This document shows positions 34,101-41,373 of a stretch of DNA of 64,000 nt, in pieces. The DNA is from Parafannyhessea umbonata (GTDB lineage: Bacteria; Actinomycetota; Coriobacteriia; Coriobacteriales; Atopobiaceae). Numbering within the stretch: position 1 is the stretch's first letter; each line of letters begins with the position of its first letter. The notes under the pieces are model-generated. The model was given only the letters and a program-made list of their open reading frames with translations, had not been told where the DNA came from and searched no databases. A program made the position numbers and the translations under genes. The stretch spans positions 310,001 to 374,000 of the forward strand of contig NZ_FOGP01000002.1 of the NCBI RefSeq assembly GCF_900111255.1. The letters run 5' to 3'.

Positions 34101-34359
34101 ACGCCCCCTTGAAGCGTCCGGACCAGGAGCAGTTGCAGGTGCACTCGACCACCGAGTCGGCCGACTCGTCGAGTACGACGCACGCCTCGTAGTGGTCCTG
34201 GTCGTCGACGGAGCCGTCGACGTTCGCGGTCAGGACCGTGTTGCCGCCCTCGTAGGCGCAGGTGCGGTGCCATATTGCTCCCCGCCGTTCGGCAAGGGTC
34301 TCGGCGCGGTTCAAAACTGAGTTGCGAGTCACGCGCGCAAGAGCTTCCCTAGAGATCAC
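31105..34359 (-). CDS. SWIM zinc-finger SNF2-family helicase
   Basis: About 1084 residues. A SWIM zinc finger lies at residues about 70-95 (CTCNCSWSGRFKGACKHC, pattern CxC...CxxH). A SNF2-helicase-associated region follows, then the SNF2 ATPase: GGILADEMGLGKSLQM (about 650), VLDEAQYIKN (DEAQ box, about 746), ALTGTPIENRVSELW, and the C-terminal helicase lobe (LISLKAGGTGLNLTGANVV, ATDRAHRIGQTKDVTVY). Bacterial members are HepA/RapA-like DNA translocases of uncertain role. GTG at 34359 has a perfect GGAGG eight bases upstream, preferred over ATG at 34389 or 34407, which lack one. Confidence 0.92.
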   Translation of the reverse strand: MISREALARVTRNSVLNRAETLAERRGAIWHRTCAYEGGNTVLTANVDGSVDDQDHYEACVVLDESADSVVECTCNCSWSGRFKGACKHCVALALDFNEHAHDYEGFGHVDQVYTSSALSSYIESSIRKPRLRVPRKKPASGSIVLEPTLYCDGDVCLRLRIIGASGSYVITSVSEFADHLARGSYHTYGTCLAFTHTLDMFEPTSAKIASFVLRAVQNRRAFAAERSGGHGRNGGPGSGKVKIGRQMRLTGPEIDELVDFMMGRRVIIDGTSPSGAVVRKRAVTVCQGDPDVGIGFETKDDGAFEIVREGEADFFTSDGLLYAVQDDRLFRCTSRLNDVANFMTNVYGNVASHLMLSRGDAPRFAEAVLPSLERTFKVHVPDELDDLRPDPLELEFRIGHARGGITCDVLAIYGESSYHIARREVGESIESGRDVVGEADARALVGRFFTLGATSSVARIPDDDPDAMARFVFEGMAELRKVGTVITTESYDRLAATATPRITMGLSVRAKLINLTVSAEDLPLNELYALLDSYRQHRRFHRLADGSFVDLSRVDLSEAAELADELGLTSEDLARGSVEIPSYKAFILDSMVPDAQKDLSFSTYIDNFHAVDPSVYEPPASVAPILRPYQKAGFQWLSALCDMGFGGILADEMGLGKSLQMISLLLARREEGPALIVCPASLVYNWRSEIKKFAPSLNVALVAGGAEERAELRQENWYDVYITSYELLRRDIEDYSKMDFWCEVLDEAQYIKNRDTLIARTVKLVPARNRFALTGTPIENRVSELWSIFDYLMPGFLASYDRFRERYEQPILDGDESAARLLSETVAPFVLRRRKDEVLTDLPDKLEQVVYAELDGEQRKLYHAHEQALRVALSKSRDNVFGKDRMEILAELMRLRQICCDPALVYEDYEGGSAKLDAIMDLVSASVDAQQKMLVFSQFTSYLDVIARKLDESRVSYYVLTGATPKKRRIKLVNAFNKDDTPVFLISLKAGGTGLNLTGANVVVHADPWWNAAAQNQATDRAHRIGQTKDVTVYKVIARDTIEDRILALQEAKSDLAEQVVGEGGGSSLGSLRKEDLIELLGD

Positions 34360-34767
34360 CGAAGCTGCCTCCAAACGATAAACATACATGTTGTGCAGGC
34401 AATTCATGCGTCACCCACACAGAGGGGAGAAGACCTGGGCAAGACGTCCGGACCCTTCCCTCACATAACTTGTGCATCTGTCTAGACTAGCGCGTTTTGG
34501 GGTGTCGGCCGGTCTCTTTTTGATTGAGCGGCCAGGGCCGCAAGCCGCGACGCGGGGGCGCTTCTCGGCGGCGCTCTCTATGCAAATGACTACATAGCGT
34601 TGTCCATTTACGCGTGGGAATGTCTTTTTTGCCCCATCTGAGCCGTCAACCGTCGATTTGCTGCCGTCTGGAATAAAATATTCTCTGTCTGCCATAAGGT
34701 CAGACAACACCGGACAGATGCGCTCGGGGAAGGGCCCAGGGCGCTTTATGTGGTGGAGAGGAGAACC
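34360..34767. other. Long intergenic region upstream of the scaffold/GGGtGRT genes
   Basis: About 400 bases between divergent genes with no credible ORF. It holds a GCGGCC-AG-GGCCGC palindrome (34528-34541), an AT-rich stretch around 34655-34690 (TTTGCT, 16 bases, TATTCT) that is a plausible promoter for the downstream pair, and the inverted repeat TGTCTG-9-CAGACA (34686-34706) just beyond it, a candidate operator. The leader is about 80 bases. Confidence 0.45.
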
Positions 34768-35460
34768 ATGCAGTATTCCGCAGAAGTGGAGAAGATGTGC
34801 CCCGTCACCAAGGGCGCATACCACGGACCTGCACCCATCCCCGAGGAGGGCAAGTGGGTTCAGGCGAAGCAGATCAGCGACATTGCCGGCTACACGCACG
34901 GCATTGGCTGGTGCGCACCCCAGCAGGGCGCCTGCAAGCTCAGCCTCAACGTTAAGGAAGGTGTCATCGAGGAGGCCCTGGTCGAGACCATCGGCTGCTC
35001 CGGCATGACGCACTCCGCAGCAATGGCCGCAGAGATCCTCCCGGGAAAGACCATCCTCGAGGCTCTGAACACCGACCTTGTCTGCGACGCCATCAACGTT
35101 GCAATGCGCGAGCTCTTCCTGCAGATCGTCTACGGCCGCACGCAGACCGCCTTCTCTGAGGACGGCCTCCCCGTCGGCGCTGGCCTCGACGACCTCGGCA
35201 AGGGCCTCCGCTCCATGGTGGGCACCACCTACGGCACCAAGGCCAAGGGCGCTCGTTACCTCGAGCTGGCTCAGGGCTACGTCACGCACCTCGCCCTCAA
35301 CGAGAACAACGAGATCATCGGCTTCGAGTTCCTCAACCTCGGCAAGTTCACCGATGCCATCAAGTCTGGCACCGATGCCAAGCAGGCCGTCGAGGACGCT
35401 ATGGGTCGCTATGGCCAGTGGGACAACCCCGCCAAGGTCATCGATCCCCGCGAAGAGTAG
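34768..35460 (+). CDS. NifU/IscU-like iron-sulfur cluster scaffold protein (partner of GGGtGRT protein)
   Basis: A 230-residue protein whose residues about 40-130 follow the IscU/NifU N-domain: WCAPQQGACKLSLNV (first cysteine region), ETIGCSGMTHSAAMAAEIL (equivalent to the IscU GCGSAIASSS segment) and GKTILEALNTD. A further cysteine lies at EKMCPVTKG near the N-terminus. The C-terminal 100 residues are specific to this subfamily. It stands 19 bases before the GGGtGRT gene, a pairing seen in other anaerobes, so it may build or hold a cluster for that protein (inferred). ATG follows GAGAGGAGAACC. Codon choice is biased as in highly expressed genes. Confidence 0.87.
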   Translation: MQYSAEVEKMCPVTKGAYHGPAPIPEEGKWVQAKQISDIAGYTHGIGWCAPQQGACKLSLNVKEGVIEEALVETIGCSGMTHSAAMAAEILPGKTILEALNTDLVCDAINVAMRELFLQIVYGRTQTAFSEDGLPVGAGLDDLGKGLRSMVGTTYGTKAKGARYLELAQGYVTHLALNENNEIIGFEFLNLGKFTDAIKSGTDAKQAVEDAMGRYGQWDNPAKVIDPREE

Positions 35461-35479
35461 AGAAAGGAGCTGAGCATAC

Positions 35480-36496
35480 ATGGCAGTTACGTTCGAAGGC
35501 TATGAGCGTCGCATCGACAAGATCAACGAGACGCTGGCAAAGTACGGCATCGCTGACCTCGAGGAAGCCCTCAAGCTCTGCACCGACAAGGGTTTCAACC
35601 CGTATGACATCACCGAGGATGTCCAGTCCATCGCGTTCGAGAACGCCAAGTGGGCTTACACGCTCGGCTGCGCTATTGCTCTGAAGAAGGCCGAGAAGGG
35701 CGAGGTCACCAACGCCTCCGAGGCAGCCGCCGCCATCGGCGAGGGCCTGCAGGCCTTCTGCGTCCCCGGCTCCGTGGCCGAGGACCGCAAGGTCGGTCTC
35801 GGCCACGGCAACCTGGGCGCAATGCTGCTCGGCGAGGACACCGAGTGCTTCGCGTTCCTGGCTGGCCACGAGTCCTTCGCAGCCGCTGAGGGTGCCATCG
35901 GCATCGCCAACAACGCCAACAAGGCCCGCAAGAAGCCGCTGCGCGTCATCCTCAACGGCCTCGGCAAGGATGCGGCCCAGATCATCGCCCGCATCAACGG
36001 CTTCACCTACGTCCAGACCCAGTTCGACTACTTCACGGGCGAGCTGAAGGTCGTCAAGACGATCCCGTACTCCGATGGTCCCCGCGCCAAGGTCAACTGC
36101 TACGGCGCCGACGACGTCCGCGAGGGCGTTGCCATCATGTGGCACGAGAACGTTGACATCTCCATCACCGGCAACTCCACGAACCCGACCCGCTTCCAGC
36201 ACCCCGTTGCGGGCACCTACTTCAAGGAGCGCACGCTGGCTGGCAAGAAGTACTTCTCCGTCGCCTCTGGTGGCGGCACCGGCCGTACGCTGCACCCGGA
36301 CAACATGGCTGCCGGCCCCGCCTCTTACGGCATGACCGACACCATGGGCCGCATGCATTCCAGCGCCCAGTTCGCCGGCTCCTCCTCCGTCCCCGCGCAC
36401 GTCGACATGATGGGCCTGATTGGCATGGGCAACAACCCCATGGTCGGCTGTACCGTCGCCTGCGCCGTCGCTGTCGAGGGCGCCATCAAGGCCTAG
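35480..36496 (+). CDS. GGGtGRT family protein, function unknown
   Basis: A 338-residue protein of the GGGtGRT family, named for the motif seen here as ASGGGTGRTLHPDN (about residue 268). Other conserved-looking segments are GLGHGNLGAMLLGEDTECFA, AGHESFAAAEGAIG and the C-terminal GMGNNPMVGCTVACAVAVE, with two cysteines that could bind metal. There is no signal peptide or membrane helix. The upstream scaffold gene suggests an iron-sulfur or other metal-linked role. ATG follows AGAAAGGAGCTGAGCATAC. A terminator follows directly, so the two genes form a complete unit. The activity is not known. Confidence 0.92.
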   Translation: MAVTFEGYERRIDKINETLAKYGIADLEEALKLCTDKGFNPYDITEDVQSIAFENAKWAYTLGCAIALKKAEKGEVTNASEAAAAIGEGLQAFCVPGSVAEDRKVGLGHGNLGAMLLGEDTECFAFLAGHESFAAAEGAIGIANNANKARKKPLRVILNGLGKDAAQIIARINGFTYVQTQFDYFTGELKVVKTIPYSDGPRAKVNCYGADDVREGVAIMWHENVDISITGNSTNPTRFQHPVAGTYFKERTLAGKKYFSVASGGGTGRTLHPDNMAAGPASYGMTDTMGRMHSSAQFAGSSSVPAHVDMMGLIGMGNNPMVGCTVACAVAVEGAIKA

Positions 36497-36531
36497 GTTC
36501 GCATCGAACCCTGAGCCCCCTTGGACTCACG

Positions 36532-36561
36532 AGACCCGTCACCTTGGTGGCGGGTCTTTTT
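36532..36561 (+). terminator. Intrinsic terminator of the scaffold/GGGtGRT operon
   Basis: A 12-bp stem (36532-36543 with 36546-36557, one mismatch or wobble) followed by TTTTT. Confidence 0.88.
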
Positions 36562-36667
36562 CTGTTACGGCCCCTCGCGAGGCGAGAATAGTAAGGCGCC
36601 GACCGAACTGCGACGGCACACCGGTCGCCTCTTTCTGCGCGCAGCCCCAGCCGCGCGAGCCCCTGCC

Positions 36668-37450
36668 CTACTCGCCCGCAGCCTCCACGGCGGACGCACG
36701 CTTAGAGCACAGCTGGAAGTAGCGTTCGAAGACCGTCTCCATCACGTAGTAGAAGCAGAGCCTGCTGGTCAGGTCCATGCTGTCGTAGACGATGTGCTTG
36801 TCCATGGCGTAGAGCGCAATGTCAGCCTGCTTGGCAAGCTTGTTCTTCGAGAGTCCCGTCAGCGTGATGAGGGTCGCGCCGTGGGACTTTGCAATGGCGG
36901 CCGCCTCGACCGACAGCCTGGTCTGTCCGGTCACGCTCACCACGAACACCACGTTGGGAGCCTCCGCGCGTTTGGCGGCATGACGCATCACGTGGCGTTC
37001 GGTGTAGACGACCGAGTCCTTACCCATGATCGTGAGGCGCCGGCTCATGTCCTCGCACGGAAGCGCCGAGAGTCCCGACGCGAAGAAGTCCACGCGCCGC
37101 GCACCGTCCAGGGCGTGCACCACCTGGTCCACGACTTCGTCGTTGAGCAGCTCGTGGGTGCGGATGATCTGCTCGTCCAGACTCGTGCGCTCCATGACAA
37201 AGCCAGCCTCCTGAAGGGAGAGCAGGTACGAGGTCTTGAGGTCGTTGAACCCCTTGTATCCCAGCTTGTGCGCCAGGCGCGTGATGGTGTTGGGCGCGAC
37301 GTAGAAGTGGTCCGCGAGAGAGCGGGCCGTCAGCTCTCCCACACCCTCCTTGCTCGCAATAACGTAGCGGAGAATGTCCGCATCCAGGTCGTTGAGCTTT
37401 TCGGCGTTCTCCGCGACGGCCTCATAGAATTCCACGAGCGCTCCAGTCAT
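36668..37450 (-). CDS. RpiR/MurR family regulator (HTH plus SIS domain)
   Basis: A 260-residue regulator. Residues about 1-80 are the RpiR helix-turn-helix (SLADHFYVAPNTITRLAHKL). Residues about 105-240 are a phosphosugar-binding SIS domain (VVFVVSVTGQTRLSVEAAAI, ATLITLTGLSKNKLAKQADI). It is divergent from the alpha-glucoside operon and should respond to a phosphosugar such as maltose 6-phosphate (inferred). No ribosome site is visible before the ATG; overlapping palindromes begin five bases upstream, so the mRNA may be leaderless or short-leadered. Confidence 0.92.
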   Translation of the reverse strand: MTGALVEFYEAVAENAEKLNDLDADILRYVIASKEGVGELTARSLADHFYVAPNTITRLAHKLGYKGFNDLKTSYLLSLQEAGFVMERTSLDEQIIRTHELLNDEVVDQVVHALDGARRVDFFASGLSALPCEDMSRRLTIMGKDSVVYTERHVMRHAAKRAEAPNVVFVVSVTGQTRLSVEAAAIAKSHGATLITLTGLSKNKLAKQADIALYAMDKHIVYDSMDLTSRLCFYYVMETVFERYFQLCSKRASAVEAAGE

Positions 37451-37454
37451 CCGA

Positions 37455-37479
37455 TGTGTATGGATACACAGACCTGTGT
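37455..37479. promoter_or_regulatory. Two overlapping palindromes, candidate RpiR operator
   Basis: TGTGTAT-GG-ATACACA (37455-37470) overlaps ACACAG-AC-CTGTGT (37466-37479). Both are exact. They lie next to the rpiR-type start and about 170 bases from the GH4 start, placed to control both directions. Confidence 0.6.
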
Positions 37480-37645
37480 CACAACTCGAAAAGTGTATCG
37501 CCGAGCCGAATGGCTATGCAACCCGCACTTTTTTTGCACCCATACGGTAAAACGGATTGCGTCGCGGCGAGACGAAATCCCGGGAGCGTCAACACTGCCG
37601 CATTGCTGGAAGCAAATGGCTCCAAACCAAGGAAAGTGGTTTTCG

Positions 37646-38971
37646 ATGAAGGACAAGCTCAACATCGTTATCGTCGGCGGCGGCTCCACCTGGTGCCCCG
37701 GCATCCTCAAGTCGCTCACCAAGCACCAGGACATCTTCCCGCTCAACCGCGTAATCATGTTCGACACGGACGCAGAGCGCCAGGCCGTGATCGGCGAGTT
37801 CGGCAAGATCCTGTTCCGCGAGGAGGCCCCCGAGGTCGAGTTCGACTACACAACCGACAAGGACGTGGCATACGAGGATGTCGACTTCGTTCTGTGCCAG
37901 ATTCGTACCGGCGGCTACGACATGCGCTCCAAGGACGAGAAGATCCCCCTGCACATGGGCCTCATCGGTCAGGAGACCGTCGGTGCCGGCGGCATGGCCT
38001 ACGGCATCCGTTCAATGACCGACATGATCGAGATCGTTAAGGACGTCCGTGCCCACAGCCCCAAAGCTTGGATCATCAACTACACCAACCCCGCAGCGCT
38101 CGTGGCCTACGGCCTGCAGAAGGCCTTCCCAAAGGAGGACCACATCCTCAACATCTGCGATCAGCCCGTCAATCTGCTGCGCTCCTATGGCCGTCTGCTG
38201 GGCCGCGACTCAAGCGAGTTCGAGCCCGTCTACTTCGGCCTGAACCATTTCGGCTGGTTCACGCACCTCTACGACAAGGATGGCGTCGACCTCGTCCCGA
38301 CCGTCAAGAAGTTCGTTAAGGAGAACGGCTTCAAGCCGGTCGACGCCGAGCAGCGCGACCAGTCCTGGCTCGACACCTACGCGATGGTCGCCGACATGCT
38401 CCAGGACTTCCCCGACTACCTGCCCAACACCTACCTGCAGTACTACCTCTATCCCAAGTACAAGCTCGCTCACCTCGACCCCGACTACACCCGCAGCGAC
38501 GAGGTCATCAACGGGCGCGAGAAGCGCGTCTTCGCCGAGTGTCGCCGCGTCGCCGAGGTCGGCACCGCCAAGGACTCCTCGGTAGTCCAGAATGACGCGC
38601 ACGGCGACATGATCGTCGAGGTCTCCTCGGCCATCTACCGCAACACGCGCCAGACCTTCATCGTCATGGTCAAGAACGACGGCATCGTCAAGGACTTCCC
38701 GGACGACGCGATGGTCGAGGTCGCGGCAAGCGTCGGCGTAAACGGCCCCCAACCCTACGCCGTCGGCGAGATCGGCACCTTCTACCACGGCCTAATGGTC
38801 AACCAGTACTCCTACGAGCGCCTTGCGATCGAGGCCTACTTCGAGCACTCCTACGAGAAGGCGCTCCAGGCCCTCACGCTCAACCGCCTCGTCAACGACG
38901 CCAAGGACGCCCGCGCCATCCTCGACAAGCTCATCGAGGCCAACAAGGACTACTGGCCCGAGCTCAGCTAG
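37646..38971 (+). CDS. GH4 family 6-phospho-alpha-glucosidase
   Basis: A 441-residue NAD+/Mn2+-dependent glycosidase of family GH4, which hydrolyses phosphorylated disaccharides by an oxidation-elimination route. The N-terminal NAD fold is VIVGGGSTWCPGIL. Metal-site residues appear in NICDQPVNLL (Cys) and GLNHFGWFTH (His). QETVGAGGMAYGIRSM is typical. Genes for an alpha-glucoside-type PTS EIICB and an EIIA follow on the same strand, so maltose 6-phosphate or a related sugar is the likely substrate. ATG follows AAGGAAAGTGGTTTTCG. The usual CDMP of GlvA/MalH reads CDQP here, so the substrate is not certain. Confidence 0.88.
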   Translation: MKDKLNIVIVGGGSTWCPGILKSLTKHQDIFPLNRVIMFDTDAERQAVIGEFGKILFREEAPEVEFDYTTDKDVAYEDVDFVLCQIRTGGYDMRSKDEKIPLHMGLIGQETVGAGGMAYGIRSMTDMIEIVKDVRAHSPKAWIINYTNPAALVAYGLQKAFPKEDHILNICDQPVNLLRSYGRLLGRDSSEFEPVYFGLNHFGWFTHLYDKDGVDLVPTVKKFVKENGFKPVDAEQRDQSWLDTYAMVADMLQDFPDYLPNTYLQYYLYPKYKLAHLDPDYTRSDEVINGREKRVFAECRRVAEVGTAKDSSVVQNDAHGDMIVEVSSAIYRNTRQTFIVMVKNDGIVKDFPDDAMVEVAASVGVNGPQPYAVGEIGTFYHGLMVNQYSYERLAIEAYFEHSYEKALQALTLNRLVNDAKDARAILDKLIEANKDYWPELS

Positions 38972-39034
38972 TCGCCCACGTGCGGAAGGCACGGCAAACC
39001 TAAGATTCAGTGGAGAGTAGTGAGAGGAATCAAG

Positions 39035-40606
39035 ATGAATAAAGAAGAGGTGCTTGGAAAGTTCCAGCGCTTGGGCAAAGTCCTCATGACGCCCGTGCTC
39101 ATCCTGCCTATCGCTGGCATCCTCGTTGGCCTGGGCAACGCGTTCACGAGCAAGTCGCTTATCGCCGTGGCACCCTGGCTCGGTACCATCGTGCCGACCA
39201 TGATCTTCACGCTCTGCAAGGTCGCAGGCAACGTGGTCATGGGCAACATCCCCGCAATCTTCGCGATCTGCGTCGCCTACGGCTTCGCGAAATCCGAAAA
39301 GGCCACAGCCGCGCTCTGCGGCTTCCTGGGCTACATGACGATGAACACCGTCATGGGCACCTTCCTGACCACCACGGGCGTCATCGACCCCGCGAACCTC
39401 GCCACCGGCCAATCCTCCATCCTGGGCGTGAGCACGCTCGACACCGGCGTCATCGGCGGCCTCGCAGTCGGTGCGCTCGTCGCCTGGCTGCACAACCGCT
39501 ACTACAAGATCGAGCTTCCGCCCGTGCTGTCCATCTTTAACGGCACCCGTTTCATCCCCGCGGTCACGCTCCTCTTCTGCACCGTACTCGGCCTTCTGAT
39601 GTCCTTCATCTTCCCGCCCATCCAAGGTGCCCTGGGCATGCTGAGCGAGTTCATCCGCAGCACCGGCGCGCTGGGTAGCTTCGTCTACGGCGCGGCCGAG
39701 AGGCTCCTGCTCCCCTTCGGCCTGCACCACTTCGTGTACCTGCCCTTCATGTTCACCAGCCTGGGCGGCACTGCCACCATCGACGGTACGGACCTGACAG
39801 GCGCGGTGAACATCTACAGCGCCATCCTCAACTCCAGCAGCACGCCCTTTGACATCGAGGTCAGCCGCTTCGTCATGAACGGCAAGGTCATCTTCGCGAT
39901 GTTCGGCCTCACAGGCGCGGCACTCGCCTTCTACCACACCGCTCTGCCCGAGAACAAGAAGAAGGTCGGCGCGCTCATGATTGCCGTCGTCATCCCCTGC
40001 TTCTTCATGGGCATCACCGAGCCGATCGAGTACTCGTTCCTGTTCATCGCCCCCGTTCTCTACGTCTTCCACGCAGTCATGGCAGGCCTCGCCTACGCCC
40101 TCACCTACCTGTTGAACTTCAACGTCGCCGGTTCCGCGGCATTCGGCGGCCCGTTCCTCTCGCTGGTGTTCAACGGCATCCTGGGCACTGGCAAGGGCTC
40201 CAACTGGCAGGTCATCCTGATCCTGGGCCCCGTCTACTTCGCAGCCTACTACTTCGCCTTCAAGGCCATCATCCTCAAGAAGGGCCTCAAGACCCCGGGC
40301 CGCGAAGACGCCTCCGACGAGGACGACGCTCCCCAGGCGACCGTAAGCAGCACCGAGATCAGCAAGGTTATCCCGCAGATCATCCAGGCCGTCGGCGGCG
40401 CGCAGAACATCAAGAGCGCCGACGCCTGCTTCACCCGCCTGCGCCTGCAGCTGAACGACATGGACAAGGTTGCAGATGACGGCGTATTCACCCGCGACCT
40501 GGGCGCCAACGGCATCGTCCACGTGAGCGGCGGCGTACAGATCGTCTACGGCAACAAGGCCTCGCTCTACGCCACGCAGATGCGCGAAGCCCTCGAGCAG
40601 GAGTAG
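39035..40606 (+). CDS. PTS transporter EIICB, alpha-glucoside/maltose type
   Basis: A 523-residue PTS permease. Residues about 10-425 form the EIIC domain of the glucose superfamily (GKVLMTPVLILPIAGILVGL, LPFGLHHFVYLPFM, MGITEPIEYSFLFIAP). An acidic linker leads to EIIB at about 445-520, with the phosphorylation cysteine in SADACFTRLRLQL. It carries sugar in and phosphorylates it for the GH4 enzyme encoded 63 bases upstream. ATG at 39035 follows AGAGGAATCAAG. EIIA is encoded separately just downstream. Confidence 0.93.
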   Translation: MNKEEVLGKFQRLGKVLMTPVLILPIAGILVGLGNAFTSKSLIAVAPWLGTIVPTMIFTLCKVAGNVVMGNIPAIFAICVAYGFAKSEKATAALCGFLGYMTMNTVMGTFLTTTGVIDPANLATGQSSILGVSTLDTGVIGGLAVGALVAWLHNRYYKIELPPVLSIFNGTRFIPAVTLLFCTVLGLLMSFIFPPIQGALGMLSEFIRSTGALGSFVYGAAERLLLPFGLHHFVYLPFMFTSLGGTATIDGTDLTGAVNIYSAILNSSSTPFDIEVSRFVMNGKVIFAMFGLTGAALAFYHTALPENKKKVGALMIAVVIPCFFMGITEPIEYSFLFIAPVLYVFHAVMAGLAYALTYLLNFNVAGSAAFGGPFLSLVFNGILGTGKGSNWQVILILGPVYFAAYYFAFKAIILKKGLKTPGREDASDEDDAPQATVSSTEISKVIPQIIQAVGGAQNIKSADACFTRLRLQLNDMDKVADDGVFTRDLGANGIVHVSGGVQIVYGNKASLYATQMREALEQE

Positions 40607-40615
40607 TGACCGGCC

Positions 40616-41131
40616 ATGTTCATCAGGAACCCCTTCTCTCGCTCGCGGCTAGTCACCACCAAGACTGACGGCAAGGCTCCCACAGGCGTCAGCATCGTCA
40701 GTCCCGCGACGGGCGAGGCAGAGCCCTTGGAGAAGTGCTCGGACGAGGTGTTCGGCAAGGGCATGATGGGCCCCGGCGCCCTCATCATCCCCAGCGAGGG
40801 CAAGATCTTCTCGCCCGTCGACGGCAAGATCGAGGTGCTCTTCGACACGCTCCACGCCTTCGGCTTCAAGACCCCCGAAGGATGCGAGGTCATGCTGCAC
40901 GTGGGCATCGACACCGTCGAGCTCGGCGGCGCCCCGTTCGTGGCCCACGTCGCCCAGGGCGACACCGTCCGCAAGGGCGACCTGCTGCTCGACATGGACC
41001 TCTCGGCCATCGAGGCCGCGGGCAAGAGCAGCGAGACGCTCGTAATCGTGACCGACGCGCACGGCAAGCAGGTCAGCCTCACCAACAACGGCTCCGTGCA
41101 GGCGGGCGACCCCATCCTGAGCGTCGCGTAG
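40616..41131 (+). CDS. PTS EIIA component, glucose (Crr) type
   Basis: A 171-residue EIIA-Glc domain protein. The two active-site histidines are in DTLHAFGF and MLHVGIDTVEL, and IFSPVDGKI and GALIIPSEG are typical. It passes phosphate from HPr to EIIB. It lies 9 bases after the EIICB gene, with GGAG about 12 bases before the ATG. It may also serve the sucrose EIIBC at 16266, which has no EIIA (inferred). Confidence 0.93.
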   Translation: MFIRNPFSRSRLVTTKTDGKAPTGVSIVSPATGEAEPLEKCSDEVFGKGMMGPGALIIPSEGKIFSPVDGKIEVLFDTLHAFGFKTPEGCEVMLHVGIDTVELGGAPFVAHVAQGDTVRKGDLLLDMDLSAIEAAGKSSETLVIVTDAHGKQVSLTNNGSVQAGDPILSVA

Positions 41132-41166
41132 CCGCACGCGCCCAACAGTCCCCCACCCCCCTGCGA

Positions 41167-41195
41167 GGCCCCGCTCCGGCGGGGCCTTTCGCTTT
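41167..41195 (+). terminator. Intrinsic terminator of the alpha-glucoside operon
   Basis: Eight-bp stem GGCCCCGC/GCGGGGCC with TCCG loop (41167-41186), then TTTCGCTTT. Confidence 0.8.
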
Positions 41196-41373
41196 CGCAG
41201 AAGTGCCACGCCCACAGGCCCGCCACAACTCGGGCCGTGCGGGACCCGCCGCCGTGGCGTCGGGCCCCCTAGTCGAAACACACGGCCCCTCCATACACGC
41301 CCCGCATAGAATGTGCTCGCCAATGCATACGAATCGGCGCACCAACGCAGCGCAGTCACAGCAAGGAGCATGA

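Noticed and set aside
34528-34541. GCGGCC-AG-GGCCGC palindrome in the long intergenic region
   Set aside because: Short and GC-rich, expected by chance in such DNA; not close to a promoter element. Mentioned only as content of the gap.
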